Origin: Bugula neritina
Taxonomy: Eukaryota; Bryozoa; Gymnolaemata; Cheilostomatida; Bugulidae
DNA: 64,000 nt
Reading direction: 5' to 3'
NCBI GenBank assembly: GCA_964035545.1
Contig: OZ037770.1
Location: forward strand, 8,135,473 to 8,199,472
A program made the position numbers and the translations under genes. The notes beneath the pieces were generated by a model, which did no database searches, was not told the origin of the DNA, and saw only the letters and a list, made by a program, of their open reading frames with translations. This document shows, one piece after another, positions 12,401 through 27,400 of this stretch. Positions within the stretch are counted from its first letter, which is position 1. Each line of letters starts with the position of its first letter.

Positions 12401-15400
12401 TCCTCCCATCTAATGTCTATATATGGTGACTTTATACTCCCACTAGTGTCTATCCCAGCTGATGGGTTATTTAATATTGGCTTTGTAGGGACTAATAAAT
12501 AAGATATTGTTTAACATTAAAGAACACGGAATACTGCACGGTAAATAAAGTTCTAGAAATTCAAGCAAACTCTCTTAATACAAATTCTACATTAAAACCA
12601 CAAGCTTTAAGAATATCTGCAACTGAGAAGACTTGACATAACTGATTTGTTTATTCTCATAATTATGAGATGCTCTTGCCATTTCTCTCCTAGAAGAACT
12701 AGGAATAACACATTTCAATGCTCAGATTTTAAGAATATATTATTAGTTGTAAACTATTAAAACAGTTATAAACATAGATTTGATGTACTTACGGTATTGT
12801 TTAGTTCTCTGGAGTATATCTCGTGGGTCACCATAACCTGTTGATGTTTTAGCTTGAACTGATACTGTGTACTCAGTATAGTGTTCAAGGCCAATGATGT
12901 TGTATTCAAGAGAATCCTAAAGTATTTATTAACTTTGTGTTCATAGGTCAAAAGTTTACAACACATTGAAATATATTTCCGCAGATAAAATTATTACTTT
13001 GTTCTGGAAAGTAGCAGTCAACAGAAGTTTACAGTATGCAGATGAAAAGGCAGGTTATAGTAGAGCAAGTCATAACACAACACTATAGCACAGGAGAGTA
13101 TTCCCTAACATACACTGACGACTCCCACAATAAACGAGTTAAACTGAAAAATATTGATAAAAGAAAAAAAATTAATGTATCAAAGTAATTGGTAAAGCAT
13201 ACGAATTGTGGAGTTGGCTTAACCATTACTAGACAGTTCTTTTATGTAACCTATCAGTAGTGATACAGAATATAACAAAGTGTAGATACAGAGTAGTTAA
13301 ACTATCTTTTTCCTTCACAAGATTAGAATATCTTATGAACCTGTATGTATAGTCTACATCAAGGTAGCTACTACGGTCTCACCAAAACAGAATCAGAATT
13401 GATATTATTTGACACTCACATTAGCTGAAACATCTATTGATGCTGTATGACTGGGTAGAACTGATATTCTGTAACCTTCAATAACTCCAACACCTTCACT
13501 TGAGACACTGGTCCAGTTAATATATATTGAAGAGTGAGTATAAGACAGGACGTTGACAGCGTCAGGAGCATTAGGACCTGTAACAGTATGTAGGGTATTA
13601 AATATACCATGTGTCAACTAGTGTATGTATCAACCAGTGCATGTGTCAACCAGTGTATGTGTCAACTAATGTATATGTCAACTAGTGTATGTGTCAACTA
13701 GTGTATGTGTCAACTAGTGTATGTGTCAACTAGTGTATGTGTCAACTAGTGTATGTGTCAACTAGTGTATGTGTCAACTAGTACATGTGTCAACCAGTGT
13801 ATGTGTCAACTAGTGTATGTGTCAACTAGTGTATGTGTCAACTAGTGTATGTGTCAACCAGTTTATGTGTCAACTAGTGTATGTGTCAACTAGTGTATGT
13901 GTTAACCAGTGTGTGTGTCAACCAGTGTATGTGTCAACTAGTATATGTGTCAACCAGTACATGTGTCAACCAGTGTATGTGTCAACCAGTACATGTGTCA
14001 ACTAGTGTATGTATCAACTAGTGTATGTATCAACTAGTGTATGTGTTAACCAGTGTATGTGTCAACCAGTGTATGTGTCAATTATGTCAACCAAATTCTT
14101 GAATATTAATCAGCTATCATTCTAATATGACTAAAAAACCAATTACAATGTTATATATATTAAAAAACATCACAACATTTCCAAAATTTCCTAAAAATCA
14201 TAAACTTATAAATTTACTGTAGCACATATATACATAACAAACATAAAATCTAATGGCTCAAAAAGATTAAAAAGTCTACTAAGTAACTTTGAGGAGTGAA
14301 GAGATTACTTGTAGAAAGTTAACATAACAGCTTTACGTTTCTCAGTTGTGGTAGCATTTTCTTGACTTGAAGATGGTTTTTTAGCGTTAAAGGCCCAAAC
14401 AACAAATGTGTAATTGGTGAAAGCAGACAGCTTAGTTACAGTGTAAGATATGGAAGAGAAATCAGCTGACTTTAGTATTACATCATCCAGTCTATTGGTA
14501 CATTCTACGACCTTTTCATCTATTGCTGCCGTGTAGTTGTGTTCTCTTTTCTGTAACAACACAATATTTGATTACCTCACTGTGTTGTGAGTACAAGTGA
14601 CACACAACACAGGAAGGAACTGTTACTCACTGGACAGTCTTCACAGGAAATGAGAGCAGAGCTGACACAAGTACTATTAGAGAGTAGTTTTGTCTGAATC
14701 ACATAGGCTACTACTACTCCGTTCTCTTGCATAGGTTTATTCCAAGTTAACGTGACGCTAGAGCTGGTGGCTCCAGTTGCTGTGAGGTTTGCTACTGGAC
14801 CAGGTTCTTTCAGAGAGTAAATGGAATACATACATTAGTAGATATAATAATCGCTATCATTATCATATGGTGAGCCATGTGAATAGATGAGTAAATTCAA
14901 CAATTTAAAAACAGGATATAGTAATTCAAATGTATAATAGTAAACTAACACAACTAAATACAGAGCTAAAGACACGTGATAGAATATATTTATATTGTGA
15001 TAGAAGTGAACATACTATCTTCATCAGTTGTAACATCTACTCTCTCTGTATAATTACTATACTTGTAGGAGCCAGGTCTCTCTACATCTGAAGCTTGAGC
15101 TCTAACAGTGAAACTGTATAAAGAATCTGGACTCAGTGAAGAGTACTCTTTGAATGTGGTGCTACCAGAAACTGTATCTGTTAAAGTAAAGACTACCTCA
15201 TGTTACCAGATAGATATAGAATACACACTATGTATCACACTAGATGACTCTCACAGCTATATATAAGTAATCTAGTAACATATACAGCATGTATGGCTAA
15301 TGACAGGGTCTATCTCTATCCTCACCTGTTATACTCCCTTCTGGTGTAAAGAGCACAGTCTCAAATCCATCTCTTCTACCAGTTCCTAAACTCCAAGTAA

Positions 15401-18400
15401 AATTCAGCATACTGCTTCCTGGAGGTTCCTTCACCTCAACTGATTCTGGTTTGGTTGGAGCTGCAAAGGAAAATAAAGGAATGCAGGTAAGAAAAGTTAT
15501 TGATGTCTAGCAAGATGGAGGGAGGTGGTAGTAAGATTCCACAGTAAAATTTAAAGTGTTTGTGTAATTTGAAAGTAAATTATGAGGAATAGATAACTTT
15601 AGATAGGTTAACACTGGGTTCTCATAAAAATAAATATACACAAAGCTAATGAGAGAATAGAGACTATTTACAAATCTCAATATCCAAGGAAAAATAGCAG
15701 CTATATATACAAATACGAAAAAACTTCAAACTGCGGTATGACGCAATACAGAGCTGAAAGAGCATATTATATTCACAAGGATATAGTATGTAGATGTAAT
15801 CAGACAAGAGCCACTTAGTGATGATAAAATGAGAAAGTTTGCAAAAGTAAATTTATTATAACGCTAATAACGGATGTAGTAAATTGTTAGGAGTGCAAAT
15901 GTTGACCACTGCAAAAACTACAAAAACAGGGGAGCCAGTCACAGTAAAATACAAACTTATCTCTAATTTTCTTCAAAATACTAACAGGCTTGCAAGAAAA
16001 ATAGAACAACTAGTACCAACTAATATGGGTAATAACCAACAAATTTTAAATGCTGACAACCTAGAGCTGGCTTAAAGTCATAGCAAATCAAGTCAATTGT
16101 TAACCAAGTTAAGTTAAAAACAGCAGAACCTGAGCTGACTTGAATTAGTTTGAATAGATTTGCGAGAAACAACTCCAATTATGCACATATTACAAAGCGT
16201 GCTGTGTTATTACATGAATTTAGCATTGGAAAATATCACTATTTTGGTTCTAGCCATTTTGAAGTCAACATTTATTAATCAATAAGAAATAAAACCAAAA
16301 CAACTACCATAAATTAAAATATATCAAGTTTGTTTTTCATATTAAAACCATTAAAATATTTATGATGAACTTGAAAAATAAAATTAAACAATTTGATACT
16401 TTGACCAGCATAGAGTCTGAGCAACAAAACACTGAATATCCTACTATTATAAGTAGGTACAGGTTGTGAATACAAGACATGCGGACACAACTCACCAACT
16501 GTGTATTTAACCTCATTACTTTGTGGACTCCTTTTACCCGTAGAGGAGACAGATTTAACAACAAACGTGTATCCGTGTCCCTCTGTGAGGTTGTCTATGG
16601 CTAAGGGGCCAGTGGTATTTCCAGGAGTATTAACACTTGTAAGTTTATTATCAGACTAAAACATATTATAATTTTCCTTAGAATGTATTCACGAGATAAT
16701 ATTATCTGTCACAGCTTTTAGTAAATCAATAAAATACAGTAGGAAACACAGAAATAACAGCTGTCAACGAATCTGAAATGAAATTGAATAACAAGTAAAA
16801 CATTGCTATCTCATGTGAGTTTACAGCAACTTACATCTGTGTAGTTGACTTCATAATAAAGAATATCAGCCATCCCTGGAGGTTCATCCCATTTCAGAGT
16901 AACTGAGGTGTCTCTACCTTCTGTTATCACAAGATTCCCGGGAGATGATAGACCTGAACATTTATACAATACATTGTGATTATAATATATATGAATAGTG
17001 AACATATGACTATGTAAGTGTTGAAATAAAGGAATATAGTAATACTGTGGTATAGATTATGTTACAGCACACAAGAAGCTACCTGGTTCAACTTCATTGA
17101 AATCCACCCATCCACTCTGTACAGAGCCAGAAGTAGTGTTCACATAAGCTTGTATAGACACAGTATAGACCCTTCCTCTAGTAGCACCTTGCAGAGTGTA
17201 AGTTCTCATTGTGTTATCTGGAATATCTAGAGGGGAGTTCCTATCACCACACAACCCTGTATAATATAGATATAGAGCTAAAAATGTGGTCATAGGGAGC
17301 TGCTACATACAGCATGCAGTAAATAACAAAATGTGCAATTGATTGGAAGTTGCATTCTCAAGCAAAACAGCGTCATACTTGTAAAATTGGAACAAATGTA
17401 GGACGAGTTTAGAACTAAGATGTGATATAGATGTGCACAACATACTACATGAGACAATTTCCTCTAATAAGGGTACTACTTTTATGTAACTCTACCATTC
17501 TGTGACACAAAGTTCCTACTTTCTTTACAAGTGTGGAGCTTGGCAAATAAATAGGGAGAATATGTAAACTTGTACTTACTAAACCCTCGATAGATGCTAT
17601 TAACATATGAAGAAAGTGCGGAAAATAAACAATCTTACCTACAGCTGGGATACAGCTTAACCTGAATCCACTGACAACATGTGGATCATCATATGTCCAT
17701 TTTAGATTGATGTTTGTACCTGAGGAGTTTGCTCTAATTGGAACTACATCTGATGGAACTATTAGAACAGAAGGAGAAATTATTATAACTGTGGGTAAAT
17801 ATGTTAGTGTACACTATATATTACAAAGCCAGTCAGTATCAGTTATTATGTGTCTCTAGAGTGAACAGTAGGCGAAGTAATAGAGATGGCAATTGCCCTA
17901 TTTACATCAAAGTGTCTACAATAAAAAAACCTCATATTATAAAATGACAGGATCACTGCAAATTAATGGTTAAAGAATTTAAAACAAAGAATTAATGGTC
18001 CTAAAATCAAAACAAATCAAATGGTTTTGATGAGTTTCTAAGTTATGTTTGCAGCAGCGCTATTCGGAGAGAAAATATAGCCCATGCGCTACGGGCAACC
18101 TCTATTTCTGTCGAAGCGCGACCTGGTGCAATAGGCAATACCACCTAGTTAGACAACTAGAGTGGTAGTAACTAGTGTTATACTTATACCATCTAGTGCA
18201 GAGCATGTAACAGGCAGTAAGCATTAGAAACTAATAAAGCAGAAGCTGAGAAAGCATTTTGTGAAGCTGTCTAAACTCCCAGCAGATACTAGTATGCAGT
18301 GTATGGAATATGGTAAGTGAATCAATACAAGGACATACCCATAGTTAGCTCAACACTATTCTCTGGTGTGGAAGGTACATTATTACTGATTACAGTTACA

Positions 18401-21400
18401 GTAAATATGTACGTTTCTCCAGGAGTCAAGTTATTTATAGTAACAGAACTACCATTTCCACTAGGTACATCTTCCACAGAAGGAGGAGGAGGGGAACATG
18501 GAGAGTTACATTTAACTTCTACTCTTACAGAATCCCACACAGTGTTAGGATTACTCCATGTTATATTAGCAGTGTTTGTACTATCAGGTGGGGATAACCC
18601 TGCTGTTACATTAGTCACAGGGGAAGGAGCTAAAGAGGAAAGAGAATACGACACACTAACTACAAGCTACAAACACAGCACTACAAACATGTTAGAATGT
18701 TAGTAATGAACACAAGCACAAATGTACATAATAGAAAACTATTAGGCAAACATACTATGATGGAATCTTACAAGAAAATATAAACTAAAAATAGGTTGCA
18801 ATGGTAAGTTTCATTATTGCCACAAAAACAGTATATTGTTTAGTGAAACTCTAAGTCTCAGAGAGAAAAAGCAGGAAACATACAACAGGGCTGATGTAAG
18901 TTAGAGTTTAGCTACAAGAGAGAAGAAAATCGAATAGCAAGTTCTCTAGTTAGTTTTTTACTGAGAGGGCTAAAATCTGGCAGACCCCACTTTCTTCTGT
19001 AAGATTTTATATTTAAAACATTTGACTTAGTTCAAATTTCCCCTATCTGTAACCATCCTAGTGACAGCAGTTTAAGCTGTTTCAGTAGCGACTGTCAACC
19101 AATGATTGGTGACCAAGGAAAAGGGGCTGTATTTCAAATTCTGAGCTTAAACAATTCAAGTTCATTGTACGCTGGGTTACCAAATTATATTATATACAAA
19201 GGCATCTGTTAGGTTGAAAGACATACCCATAGTTAGCTCAGTACTATTCTCTGGTGTGGAAGGTACATTATTACTGATGGCAGTTACAGTAAATATGTAC
19301 GTTTCTCCAGGAGTCAACTTATTTATAGTAACAGAACTACCACTTCCACGAGGTACATCTTTCACAGAAGGAGAAGGAAGGGAACATGGAGAGCTACATT
19401 TAACTTCTACTCTTACAGAATCCCACACAGTGTTAGAATTAGGATTACTCCATTTTACATTAGCAGTGTTTGTACTATCAGGTGGGGATAACCCTGCTGT
19501 TACATTAGTCACAGGGGAAGGAGCTAAAGAGGAAAGAGAATACGACACACCAACTACAAACTACCAACACAGCACTACAAACATGTTAGAATGTTAGTAA
19601 TGAACACAAGCACAAATGTACATTATAAAAAACCATTTGGCACACATACTATGATGGAATCTTACAAGAAAATATAAACTAAAAATAGGTTTCAATGGTA
19701 AGTTTCATTATTGCCACGACAACAGTATATTGTTTAGTGAAACTCTAAGTCTCAGAGAGAAAAAGCAGGAAACATACAACAGGGCTGATGTAAGTTAGAA
19801 TTTAGCTACAACAGAGAAGAAAATCGAATAGCAAGTAGTCCGAGTCATGTGGCCCTAGCCTAACGTCAAAGGTGGCTACCAAAAGCCATGCCAATTAAGG
19901 CACAGCAGGAACGAGAAATAATTTACCTACTTTTTCATTTCATTTAATTCTTTTCATTTGAATGGTTTTTAACCTGCTGGCAAATTGCAAGAGATTTAGT
20001 CTCAACAATATTTTTTCAATATTTAGAGTTTTATCATGCTGGCCAATTGCAAAACAACTAGTCTTCATATTATTCTTCAACATTAAGATTTTCGTCATGT
20101 AAACTACCCATTCAGAAACTAACTCCTACATATGCAGCAAATGATAAAGTTATTTTGTTTTGAACCAAAGCTTAATAGTAGGCGTAGTGATAGTATTGAC
20201 ACTTAAACTAGAGAATATAAACTAGATCAAAACTTGTACGCAGGCAATACTATGAGTATGACCACACTGATAGCTATAGTCTGTCTCATACTCAAAGTAA
20301 TGATGATAGTTTACTTTTTCAGTAAGCTAGATTATTAAACTGGATTCAATTTCATTACTAATAATCTGTAACAATTTCATAATAAATTATGTTTTGCAAC
20401 AGTGACTTACTACAAACCCAGCAAATTGCAAATACATGCTGAAGTCATACTAATATCACATATTTGATTGTATAGAAGTAGCTGAAATATACCCTAAAAC
20501 ATTGAATTTAACTCAGCAATAGATGATGAGCAGAGCCAATGTAAGAAAATGTCAGGTGCAGATAACCAAGGAGCAAGCATTATGCTACCATAACTGTGAA
20601 GAGGCATTGAAAAACTTGACTTCAGTGAAATTCACCATTATAATTAGTGTACTTGACCTGGCAGGGCCAATAGTTTTTGGGGTCACACACAACAGCTATT
20701 TACCCTATCATGGTTGGCTTAAATTCATTCAGTTATAGTCAGCATAACAATATTTGGTGTATAGTAAAATCTCTGCTGTAAGTTTGCAGGAAGATGACCG
20801 CAATCAAGTTACACAAAAGTTTACTTTATTGAATATAATATTTACTAAGGTATATAAGCTTGTTCATAAACAAGCTTTATTGCTATAATACTTTTTGAGT
20901 GATGCGCTCTATGAATTCTAAAAAATTGTTTCAGTAGCTATAGAACATCGGTTTTCTGACTTTTCACAAACATCTGTAGAAGACAAAAGAATCCACAGCT
21001 AACTTGCCTGTATGATTGGGTGAATATAGAGAGGATGATGAACAATTTACTGTTAGGGAGTTTTCTTGCTTTGCTTACAGTGATGACTTATAACATAAGC
21101 CACTACTCATCTGATAAACTAAAATTCTCAATTCTTATTAAAATTATTGATGCAGTTTGTTATAGCAAAGAATAGTTTTAGGTTTAATAAACCAGTGCAA
21201 ACTTAGCATAAGCCTTTAACTTTTTTGCAATTTCTTAAATTATATGATTGACATCCACAACCCATATTTCTTATACCCATGTACACCTTGACATCAAAAT
21301 TTACTATTACTATTTGAAATTGTCAAATTCTGTGACCCAATTGGTTCAAGCCATGTGTCACTAAGCTGCGCAACAGAAACTACCCTTGAGATTAAAATAC

Positions 21401-24400
21401 TGCTAGCCACCAAATCAAAAAGTAAATATTCTGGTATTTTACGTCAACCAACAAAAGTTTTTAAATAAATTGTCTAAATCGAAAACAATTTGGTTTTAGG
21501 AAAATCTCAAGAGTCGTACAAAAATTTCTAATATTAAATTTTCAAATGAACTATATTATATAGCATGATGAAGTAAAATACCAATTTTGTTTTCATATTA
21601 TTAATTCGCCACAATCAGGTCAGTAATGATACTAAAAACGTAAGGAAGTTAAATAATTTTCCTATTTAGCTGGAAACATTTTATAAACATTTCATATGCA
21701 AACACAAAGGTGTGACCTTTCATTTTACAGTAATAGATGGCTTCAAAATAAACTGAATTCCCATATCCTTTAGGTAAAACTCAAAATATATAAGATATTA
21801 TATCAAGACAAATGTAAAATGATTGTGAGTTTGCCCAATGTTCATCATTCGGAATATAGCTTTACAGCAAAAAAGAAAATTTGATAGCCTAAATTCTCTA
21901 GTCATCTATTTTTTCTTAGTGCGGGTTAAAACCTTGCAGGCCACAGTCTCTTTTGTGAAAGTTTTGTCAAAAACAGAAACTTTGCTCAAACGTGTTTAAT
22001 CAATTACTTATATTGGTAAGAAAAGTTCAAACTGTTTTAGAAGTAACTGTCAACTAACATTAGAATGACTAAAAAGAAGGGAGACTGCAGAGTGAAATGT
22101 AGATACTAATCTTGGAAACATCCAGCACAGTTTGTAGGCAGTGATTGATCTATTATGCGGTATGAATTTCAAATCTCTTTTTTAACTAATATAACTTTAA
22201 TGTATACTAAACTAGTTACTAAAAACTTGCAAAGGCCAAGGGTTAGGTTGAAGGAGGTTAAAGGACATAACCATAGTTAGCTCAGCACTATTCTCTGGTG
22301 TGGAAGGTACATTATTACTGATTACAGTTACAGTAAATATGTACGTTTCTCCAGGAGTCAAGTTATTTATAGTAACAGAACTACCATTTCCACGAGGTAC
22401 ATCTTCCACAGAAGGAGGGGAACATGGAGAGCTACATTTAACTTCTACTTTTACAGAATCCCACACAGTGCTAGGATTACTCCATGTTATAATAGCAGTG
22501 TTTGTACTACCAGGTGGGGATAACTCTGCTGTTACATTAGTCACAGGGGAAGGAACTACAGAGGAAAGAGCGTACAACACACTAACTACAAGCTACAAAC
22601 ACAGCCCAACAAACACGTTAGAGTAGCAGTTAGAAGAAGCTCAAGTGAACACTATACAAAGCCTAGAAGAGAATTGCAGAGGAAAATACTACCTCAAAGA
22701 AGATGAAATGCTAATTTGTACAATTTCTATGACAACAGCATAGCTTTAAGTAAAATTCTAAAGCAAAGTGAAGTAAAAGGAAAAATTAAACAGCTGTGAG
22801 ATTGACCATTTTGTCAGTCATAAATTAGGAGAGTAAGTTTAATAGCTCAAGTTCTAAAAGTATCTTTTTGCACAGAGTGCAGGTTAAAAACTCCAAAAAT
22901 CACAGTTTACTTTGTTTAAAACATGGCCGTTGTTTTAAGTTGTTCAACCTTTTACCAATATTGGTCACATCAATGACTTTCAACCAATAATTGGGTGACA
23001 ACTAAGCTACCAACCCTTACTAAACTCAGGTGGACAATGAGTGACTTATTACATCATAGCTGTTTTTAATATCTGCTTCAAACTATTTCACTAAAACTAC
23101 TTACTAAAACGTGCAAAGCCAAGGGTTAGGTCAAAGAAGGTTAAAGGACATACCCATAGTTAGCTCAGCACTATTCTCTGGTGTGGAAGATACATTATTA
23201 CTAATTACAGTTACAGTAAATATGTACGTTTCTCCAGGAGTCAAGTTATTTATAGTAACAGAACTACCACTTCCGCGAGGTACATCTTCCACAAAAGGAG
23301 AGGAACATATGGAGTTGCATTTAACTTCTACTCTTACAGAATCCCACACAGTGTTAGGATTAGGATTACTCCATGTTATAATAGCAGTGTTTGTACTACC
23401 AGGTGGGGATAACTCTGCTGTTACATTAGTCACAGGGGAAGGAGCTACAGAGGAAAGAGAATACAACACACCAACTACAAACTACCAACACAGCACTATA
23501 AACATGTTAGAATTTTAGCAGTTAGAAGAAGCTGAAGTGTACATTATATAAAGCCTTGCATAAACTTGCATTCACACTAGTTTATAGTTGCCATTCCTGT
23601 TAGAAAATTTTGATAAAAAGGTTTTTAGTATGTGTACGGCCACACGACGCATTTTACTTGTTCGAGAATATGCGCTAGTGCGTGTGTTGCCAGTGCAAAA
23701 AACTATTACCCATTGATGTTGGCATTAAACTTTACTGCTTGCCTACAGGTGTTTGTTTTTAAAACTACATCATCGGCAAAGTGATTTGGATATTATAAAA
23801 ATGGAAATACAAACTATATAAAACTGCTTTAATTCAGCTTGCTAGAAGTTTAATCACAAATTAGAATAAAAAAGTGTGCTCGCTAAATATTACATGATAA
23901 TGAGCTAATTAGATCAAACACGCACAAGTGTGCCGCTGAGCTCGCTCAGCATGCTAGACGCATGAAAATCCCGCTCATGACGTCCAATTTTTGGGCTAAA
24001 CGTGATTTCTCGCATGCCATGCGCGTGTTAAATGCGTCGTGTGGCCCTACACTAAATCAGGCTATGGACTTATTCAGATCGGGCACAGAAGCAATTATGA
24101 CTGGATGCTCTTCCTTACATCACCAATAGCCTTTGCCGAAGTTCAAACCCATGACTTCGTATTTACTAAGCAAACGTTCTAACCCCTAGACCTTGGCTGC
24201 TACTCAGAATAAGCTTGCACAATAAAATAATATAATCTTAGATGGGCTGAAATACTAGGCTGTAATATTCCCATAAAAACCACATAGTGTTAGACTCTAA
24301 AATAGAGTAAAACAACAGGAAACGTTAAAATTAATTGCGAGCATTTGCCTTATTTTACCATTCAAAAATTTAGCTGCAGTAAAAGAGAAGCTTCAATAGC

Positions 24401-27400
24401 CTAAAATCTCTGGCTATCTTTTTGCACAGAGTGCGAGCTAAAATCTCAAAAATCACAGTTTACTTTGTTCAAAACATGAGCTTTGCACAATTTTGCTCAA
24501 TCAGTTACCTACGTAATTTGGTCACACCAGCTCAACCTGTTTTATCAGTTACTGTGAACCAAAGTTAGAATAACTGAAGAGAAAGGAGACAGCAGGGTGA
24601 GATGTAAATACTAATCTTGAAAACACTCAACACATTTTATAAACAGTGAGTGATCTATTGCATGGTATAAATTTCAACTTTCCTTTTTCACCTAATTCAA
24701 GTTCATTGTACACTAAACTAGTATCTAAAAGGGTTAGGTTGAAAGAGTCTAAAGGACATACCCATAGTTAGCTCAGTACTATTCTCTGGTGTGGAAGGTA
24801 CATTATTACTGTTTACAGTTACAGTAAATATGTATGTTTCTCCAGGAGTCAAGTTATTTATAGTAACAGAACTACCACTTCCACGAGGTACATCTTCCAC
24901 AGAAGGAGAAGGAAGGGAACATGTAGAGTTACATTTAACTTCTACTCTTACAGAATCCCACACAGTGCTAGCGTTAGGATTACTCCATGTTATATTAGCA
25001 GTGTTTGTACTATCAGGTGGGGATAACTCTGCTGTTACACTAGTCACAGTGGAAGGAGCTACAGAGGAAAGAGAATACAACACACTAACTACAAACTACC
25101 AACACAGCACTATAAACATGTTAGAATTTTAGCAGTTAGAAGAAGCTCAAGTGAACACTATACAAAGCCTATATATATAAGAGAATTGCACGCAGGAAAA
25201 TACAAGCTCTAATCTAATTAATTAAAATGCTAATTTGTACAATTTCTATGACAACAGCATAGCTTTAAGTAAAACTCTAAAGCAAATTGAAGTAAAAGGA
25301 AAAATTAAAACAGCTGTGAGGTTGACCACTTTGTCATTTATAAATTAGCAGTATCATTTTGCACAGGGGGCAGGTTAAAATCTCCAAGAAACACAGTTTA
25401 CTTTGTTGAAAACATGGCCTTCGTTCTTTAAGTTGTTCAATCTTTTACCAATATTAGTCACATCAATGACTTTCAACCAATAGTTATGAGACTAAGGAAA
25501 ATGGAAACAACTAAGCTTCCAACCCTTACTACACTCAGGTGGACAATGAGTGACTTATTACATGATGGCTGTTTTAAATATTTGCTTCAAACTAATTCAC
25601 TAAAACTGCTTACTAAAACTTGCAAAGATAAGGGTTAGGTCAAAGAAGGTTATAGAACATACCCATAGTTAGCTCAGCACTATTCTCTGGTGTGGAAGGT
25701 ACATTATTACTGATTACAGTTACAGTAAATATGTACGTTTCTCCAGGAGTCAACTTATTTATAGTAACAGAACTACCACTTCCACGAGGTACATCTTCCA
25801 CAGAAGGAGAAGGAGGGGAACATGGAGAGCTACATTTAACTTCTATTCTTACAAAATCCCACACAGTGCTAGGATTACTCCATGTTATAATAGCAGTGTT
25901 TGTACTACCAGGTGGGGATAACTCTGCTGTTACATTAGTCACAGGGGAAGGAGCTACAGAGGAAAAAGAACTTTTAACATGAATATAAGATTCAAAAGCT
26001 ACATTTGCAATAAACTATAATATTCAGTTGTAATATCATCTTATAGAGTAAAACAAAATGCTGTTTATTACGCAGTAGAAGTTACCCAATTTAACTGTGT
26101 CAAACTCCACCCATCCACTCTGTACAGAGTGAGAAGCAGTGTTCACATAAGCTTGTATAGACACAGTATAGTCCTGTCCTGGAGTAGCACTTTGCAGAGT
26201 GTAAGTTCTCACTGTCTTATCTGGAATATCTAAAGGGGAGCTCCTATCACCACACAACCCTGTATAATATGGAAATAGAGCTAAAAATGTAATACATCGC
26301 TAAACAGACACATTCGGCATGCAATGAAGAGAAACATGCATAGAAGATTAGGAGTTGTATTATCTGGCAACAGAAGTTGAATTTCTATATAATATACAAA
26401 GATAAACCCCAGAATAAAACTAAAATCTTATCTAAAATCGCACAAAATACTGGATGTGATGATTGAATGCTGATTCTACATAGGAAATAACTGGCCTAAG
26501 TTAAAGTGTTATTAACACAAGCAGGTAGAGTAATCTAGTAATAAACTAGTGATGTCATATCCTGTATATATGAACACTACCCTAGACACTGATCATTGGT
26601 CATAACATTCACTCGGTTTAAATACAAATCAAGAAATTATTTTCAATGCTATTTATATGTTTAAGTCAATATTCAGGACTCGCATTGTTTATATTATTGC
26701 AGAAAATAAACTAGGCACCCTTTCCCTTTTTTATTTATCATATGCTATACATGCGATTTTATAAATAATCACATTTTACTATTTTGCCAACTTTTGGAAA
26801 GATGGATTACTTTTTAAGTTTCAGTTTGGTTGGGACTCAACTTGAACAATAAAATTCCCTAGATTTAAATAGGAAAAACTAAATCTAGAGGAATCACTTT
26901 TGATAGCTTCAATCACTTGCTATAAATATAATATTAGTTGTCAGTTCAGTATTGAGTAATGAATGTGGGTGTTTTAAAATATGTGGGTATTGAGATTACA
27001 AACAAATTCTTATTTTATTAGACTATATCGCTATTTTATTTTATTTAATTATAAAAATATATATACTTTTTATTTAAAATTCTCCCTGCTACTTACACTT
27101 TAATTAAGAATATTTTATCAGGTAAAGAGGCTGGCACTAAGACCTTAATAAACCCACTAAAAAGTGAGTAACTTAACAAAGAAGCAGATGGAGAGTTATC
27201 TTCCCTACACAAGCATCTCTCAAGTGTTACAACTATGCCAACTAAATACTTTACTTATCAGAGAACCAATATCACTGCATTTCGATTACTTCAATTGGAT
27301 CCATACAAATGCTACCATGGCTGGAGTTGTGGTTGCATTTTGCAATAACTTATGGTTTTGGTTTCATTAGATACAACTGTTCCCAAATATTAAATGAAAA

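Noticed and set aside
18317-25982. Plus-strand frames of about 95-135 codons opposite each FN3 exon
   Set aside because: Antisense shadows of the conserved minus-strand FN3 exons; splice sites, domain matches and paralogy all support the minus strand.
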